Source: Bacteroidota bacterium
Lineage (GTDB): Bacteria > Bacteroidota > Bacteroidia > Bacteroidales > UBA1402
Reading direction: 5' to 3'
DNA: 6,548 nucleotides
NCBI GenBank assembly: GCA_030706285.1
Contig: JAUZOU010000173.1
Coordinates: 1-6,548 of the forward strand
Shown here piece after piece: positions 6,093 through 6,548 of this stretch. The position numbers and the translations under genes were made by a program. How positions within the stretch are numbered: position 1 is the stretch's first letter; the number at the start of each line of letters is the position of its first letter. The notes beneath the pieces were generated by a model. That model was given only the letters and a program-made list of their open reading frames with translations, had not been told where the DNA came from and did no database searches.

Positions 6093-6548
6093 ATGAATAC
6101 AGTTCTCGGTTTACTGATCATTGCCATCGGCAGTTTCGGACAATCCAGTTCGTATGTGCCCATCAAGAAAGTGAAAAACTGGTCGTGGGAAACATTCTGG
6201 CTGACTCAAGGCGTTTTTGCCTGGTTGGTTTTTCCGTTGCTGGGCGCTTTGTTGGCCGTACCTGAAGGCTCATCCTTGTGGAGCATACTTGGTACAGATT
6301 CGACGGCTGCCATGAAAGCCTTGTTTTATGGCGTACTATGGGGTGTCGGCGGTTTGACGTTTGGCCTTTCCATGCGTTACCTGGGGGTAGCGTTGGGACA
6401 GTCCATCGCATTGGGTACTTGCTCTGCGTTTGGAACCATTATTCCGGCCATTTTCTTTGACAAACAGGATGTGCTGCATGGCCCTGGCCTGATTTTGCTC
6501 ATCGGCGTTTGCATTACCCTGGCCGGTATTTCCGTCATAGGCTTTGCC
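6093..6548 (+). CDS. rhaT: L-rhamnose-proton symporter (N-terminal part; runs off window)
   Basis: The ATG at 6093 follows the rhaA stop by 11 bases and opens 152 codons to the window edge, less than half of the roughly 340-residue family length. The N-terminus matches RhaT: a first hydrophobic segment (about 3-21), then Y-V-P-I-K-K-V-K-N-W-S-W-E-T (21-34), equivalent to the conserved APFKKVKKWSWET of E. coli RhaT, and later S-M-R-Y-L-G-V-A-L-G (93-102). Five membrane segments are apparent, near 3-21, 36-56, 76-92, 96-121 and 131-152. It is a drug/metabolite-superfamily-like inner-membrane permease importing L-rhamnose with a cation. The tight spacing places it in the same transcript as rhaA. 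In Bacteroides the equivalent gene is called rhaP and is followed by aldolase and lactaldehyde reductase genes, which would lie past the window. Confidence 0.93.
   Translation, partial: MNTVLGLLIIAIGSFGQSSSYVPIKKVKNWSWETFWLTQGVFAWLVFPLLGALLAVPEGSSLWSILGTDSTAAMKALFYGVLWGVGGLTFGLSMRYLGVALGQSIALGTCSAFGTIIPAIFFDKQDVLHGPGLILLIGVCITLAGISVIGFA

Overview
The window looks like chromosomal DNA of a member of the Bacteroidota, probably Bacteroidales. Four of the gene starts have a Bacteroidota -7 promoter box (TAnnTTTG) upstream. Shine-Dalgarno sequences are absent before the starts. One secreted protein ends in a region resembling a type IX secretion sorting tail. The kinase-isomerase-permease order matches the rhamnose operon known from Bacteroides. 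The T9SS-like tail would fit a Parabacteroides-, Paludibacter- or Dysgonomonas-like genome better than a typical Bacteroides, but this is inference.

Layout. Positions 1-434 (minus strand, running off the window) hold the N-terminal 144 residues of a secreted GH43-like glycoside hydrolase. Positions 650-1690 (minus) encode a secreted beta-propeller-like protein of unknown function. A divergent intergenic region (1691-1952) separates these from a 402-residue MFS transporter (1953-3161, plus). The transporter has a long leader containing a 12-codon ORF that overlaps a terminator-like, doubly nested hairpin. A weak terminator follows the transporter. Then, from a new promoter at about 3242, comes a rhamnose operon: rhaB (3271-4746), rhaA (4825-6081) and rhaT (6093 to the window end).

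How the genes work together. RhaT imports L-rhamnose with a cation, RhaA isomerises it to L-rhamnulose, and RhaB phosphorylates it to L-rhamnulose-1-phosphate for an aldolase presumably encoded beyond the window. The upstream GH43-like enzyme would act outside the cytoplasm on plant galactans or arabinogalactans, which often carry rhamnose; that link is inferred from proximity only.

The two most notable points are an in-frame TAA that splits an otherwise intact rhaB at codon 189, before the catalytic aspartate, and the attenuator-like leader of the MFS gene. No mobile element, CRISPR array, tRNA or rRNA was seen, and nothing here looks like a defence system.
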